Origin: Solirubrobacteraceae bacterium
GTDB taxonomy: Bacteria; Actinomycetota; Thermoleophilia; Solirubrobacterales; Solirubrobacteraceae
Assembly (NCBI GenBank): GCA_030447005.1
Contig: JAUJME010000057.1
Location: 2,670 to 8,433, forward strand
Length of the DNA stretch: 5,764 nucleotides
Reading direction: 5' to 3'
Position numbers and translations under genes: made by a program. Within the stretch, counting starts at the first letter, position 1; every line of letters starts with the position of its first letter. The notes below the pieces were generated by a model. That model saw nothing but the letters and a program-made list of their open reading frames with translations. It searched no databases and was not told the origin of the DNA. Below are positions 4,443 to 5,764 of the stretch, in pieces.

Positions 4443-5764
4443 CTACCGGGGCGAGAAGCGGCCCGTGCGCTCGGCGGCCAGCTCGCGCCCGTCGCGCTGG
4501 ACGGCGCCCGCGGGCGACGCGTCCATCGCCGCCTCCTGGACCTCCGGGCGCTCGGCAGAGTCGCGGCTGCCCGCCCGCCCCAGCGCCGCCCCGACGAACT
4601 CGCGGAACAGCGGCGCGGGGCGCTCGGGGCGCGACTTGAACTCCGGGTGGTACTGCGACGCCACGAAGAACGGGTGGTCGGCGAGCTCGACGATCTCCAC
4701 CAGCCGCTCGTCCGGCGAGGTGCCCGAGATGACGAGCCCGGCGGCCTCGAGCCGGCGGCGCAGGAAGTTGTTGACCTCGTAGCGGTGCCGGTGGCGCTCG
4801 TAGATGACCGCCTCGCCGTAGATCTCCCGCGCCCGGGTGCCCTCGTGGAGCTTGATCGGGTCCGCGCCGAGCCGCATGGTGCCGCCCATGTCGGCGACCT
4901 CCTTCTGCTCGGGCAGCAGGTCGATCACCGGGTAGGGCGTCTCGGGGTCGAACTCGGTGGAGTTGGCGCCGTCCATCCCGACGACGTGGCGCGCGAAGTC
5001 CGCTGCCGCCATCTGCATGCCGAGGCAGATCCCCAGGAAGGGGATCCCGCGCTCGCGGGCGATGCGGACCGCGTCGATCTTGCCCTCGATCCCGCGCACG
5101 CCGAAGCCGCCGGGGATGAGGATGCCGTCGGCCTCGGTCAAGCGCGTGCGGACCTCGCCATCGTCGAGCGTCTCTGAGTCCACCCAGTCGATCTCGACGC
5201 CGCAGCCCTGTGCCCAGCCGGCGTGGCGCAGCGCCTCGACGACCGACAGGTACGCGTCCTCGAGCTGGACGTACTTGCCCACGAGCGCGATCCGCACCGG
5301 CGAGCCGTCTGCCGCGGCGCCCGCGCGGCGCATCAGCTGCTCCCAGTCGCCGAGCTCGGCGGTCGGGGCCTCGAGCCCGAAGTGGTCGAGGACGAAGTCG
5401 TCGACACCCTCCGAGCGGAAGTAGAGCGGGACCTTGTAGACGTTGTCGACGTCGCGCGCGGAGACGATCGCCTCCAGCGGCAGTGACGCGAACAGCGCGA
5501 TCTTCGTGCGCACGTCCTGGGGCAGCGCGCCCTCGGAGCGGCAGACGACCATGTCGGGCTGGATGCCGATGCGCCGCAGCTCGTTGACCGAGTGCTGCGT
5601 GGGCTTCGTCTTGAGCTCCCCCGCGTGGCCGATGTAGGGCACGAGCGTGAGGTGGATGAACATGCAGCGCCGCCGGCCGACCTCGACCGGGAACTGCCGG
5701 ATCGCCTCGAGGAACGGCAGCGACTCGATGTCGCCCACCGTGCCGCCGATCTCCGTGATGACCA
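4443..5764 (-). CDS. pyrG: CTP synthase, N-terminus outside window
   Basis: Glutamine-hydrolysing CTP synthase, which makes CTP from UTP, ATP and glutamine. The 439 visible residues begin at VITEIGGTVGDIESLPF, whose glutamate matches E. coli E140, so about 135 N-terminal residues, including the P-loop, lie beyond the right edge. The synthetase part has the UTP-binding KTKPTQHSV motif (codons at about 5612-5586). The class I glutaminase domain begins near RIALVGKYVQLEDAYLS. It has the oxyanion loop PGGFGVRG, the nucleophile cysteine in GICLGMQ (codon 5027-5025), and the catalytic H and E in YHPEF (4649-4647 and 4643-4641), so both half-reactions look intact. After the conserved FREFVGAAL an extra tail of about 44 residues, rich in A, R, E, S and G and probably disordered, runs to a TAG at 4445-4443. 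E. coli has only a short tail. The true start cannot be seen. Confidence 0.98.
   Translation of the reverse strand, partial: VITEIGGTVGDIESLPFLEAIRQFPVEVGRRRCMFIHLTLVPYIGHAGELKTKPTQHSVNELRRIGIQPDMVVCRSEGALPQDVRTKIALFASLPLEAIVSARDVDNVYKVPLYFRSEGVDDFVLDHFGLEAPTAELGDWEQLMRRAGAAADGSPVRIALVGKYVQLEDAYLSVVEALRHAGWAQGCGVEIDWVDSETLDDGEVRTRLTEADGILIPGGFGVRGIEGKIDAVRIARERGIPFLGICLGMQMAAADFARHVVGMDGANSTEFDPETPYPVIDLLPEQKEVADMGGTMRLGADPIKLHEGTRAREIYGEAVIYERHRHRYEVNNFLRRRLEAAGLVISGTSPDERLVEIVELADHPFFVASQYHPEFKSRPERPAPLFREFVGAALGRAGSRDSAERPEVQEAAMDASPAGAVQRDGRELAAERTGRFSPR

Noticed and set aside
3226..4782. 518-codon plus-strand open frame opposite the peptidase and pyrG
   Set aside because: The length reflects a scarcity of stop codons at this GC content. 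The minus strand encodes M20 and CTP synthase motifs throughout.

Overview
The window is a single-strand gene cluster from a very GC-rich bacterium, most likely a deep-branching actinobacterium (Thermoleophilia/Solirubrobacter-like). This placement is an inference. It rests on strongly G/C-biased third codon positions, frequent GTG starts, an ADP-ribose pyrophosphatase of the type found in Mycobacterium, and the gene order. Six protein genes, all on the minus strand, fill nearly the whole window. No stretch of 300 bases lacks a gene, and I see no RNA gene, CRISPR array, insertion sequence or prophage gene.

In order of transcription (high to low coordinates) the genes are: the C-terminal three quarters of CTP synthase (pyrG, running off the right edge); an M20-family PepT/YqjE-like metallopeptidase; a Nudix hydrolase of the ADP-ribose pyrophosphatase type; a XerD-type tyrosine recombinase; a small unrecognised lipoprotein; and phosphopentomutase (deoB, running off the left edge, lacking only its last few residues). 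Spacings are +5, +52, +54, +21 and -1 nt, and I see no convincing internal promoter or terminator, so the block is probably one operon.

Functionally this is housekeeping. PyrG makes CTP, DeoB feeds pentose phosphates to and from nucleoside salvage, and the Nudix enzyme clears ADP-ribose-type metabolites. The peptidase trims peptides, and XerD resolves chromosome dimers. The order is informative: pyrG-nudix-xerD matches the block in Mycobacterium tuberculosis (Rv1699-Rv1700-Rv1701), while xerD followed by deoB resembles Bacillus subtilis (xerD-drm). The M20 peptidase and the lipoprotein sit between these otherwise conserved neighbours.

I do not see a new biological system. The most unusual structure is at the M20/Nudix junction: an exact 19-bp direct repeat, one copy at the stop of the peptidase gene and the other at the start of the Nudix gene, 56 bp apart. 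The segment between them forms a 19-codon mini-ORF that overlaps both genes by GTGA, so stop/start coupling appears to be kept across what looks like a recent insertion or duplication.
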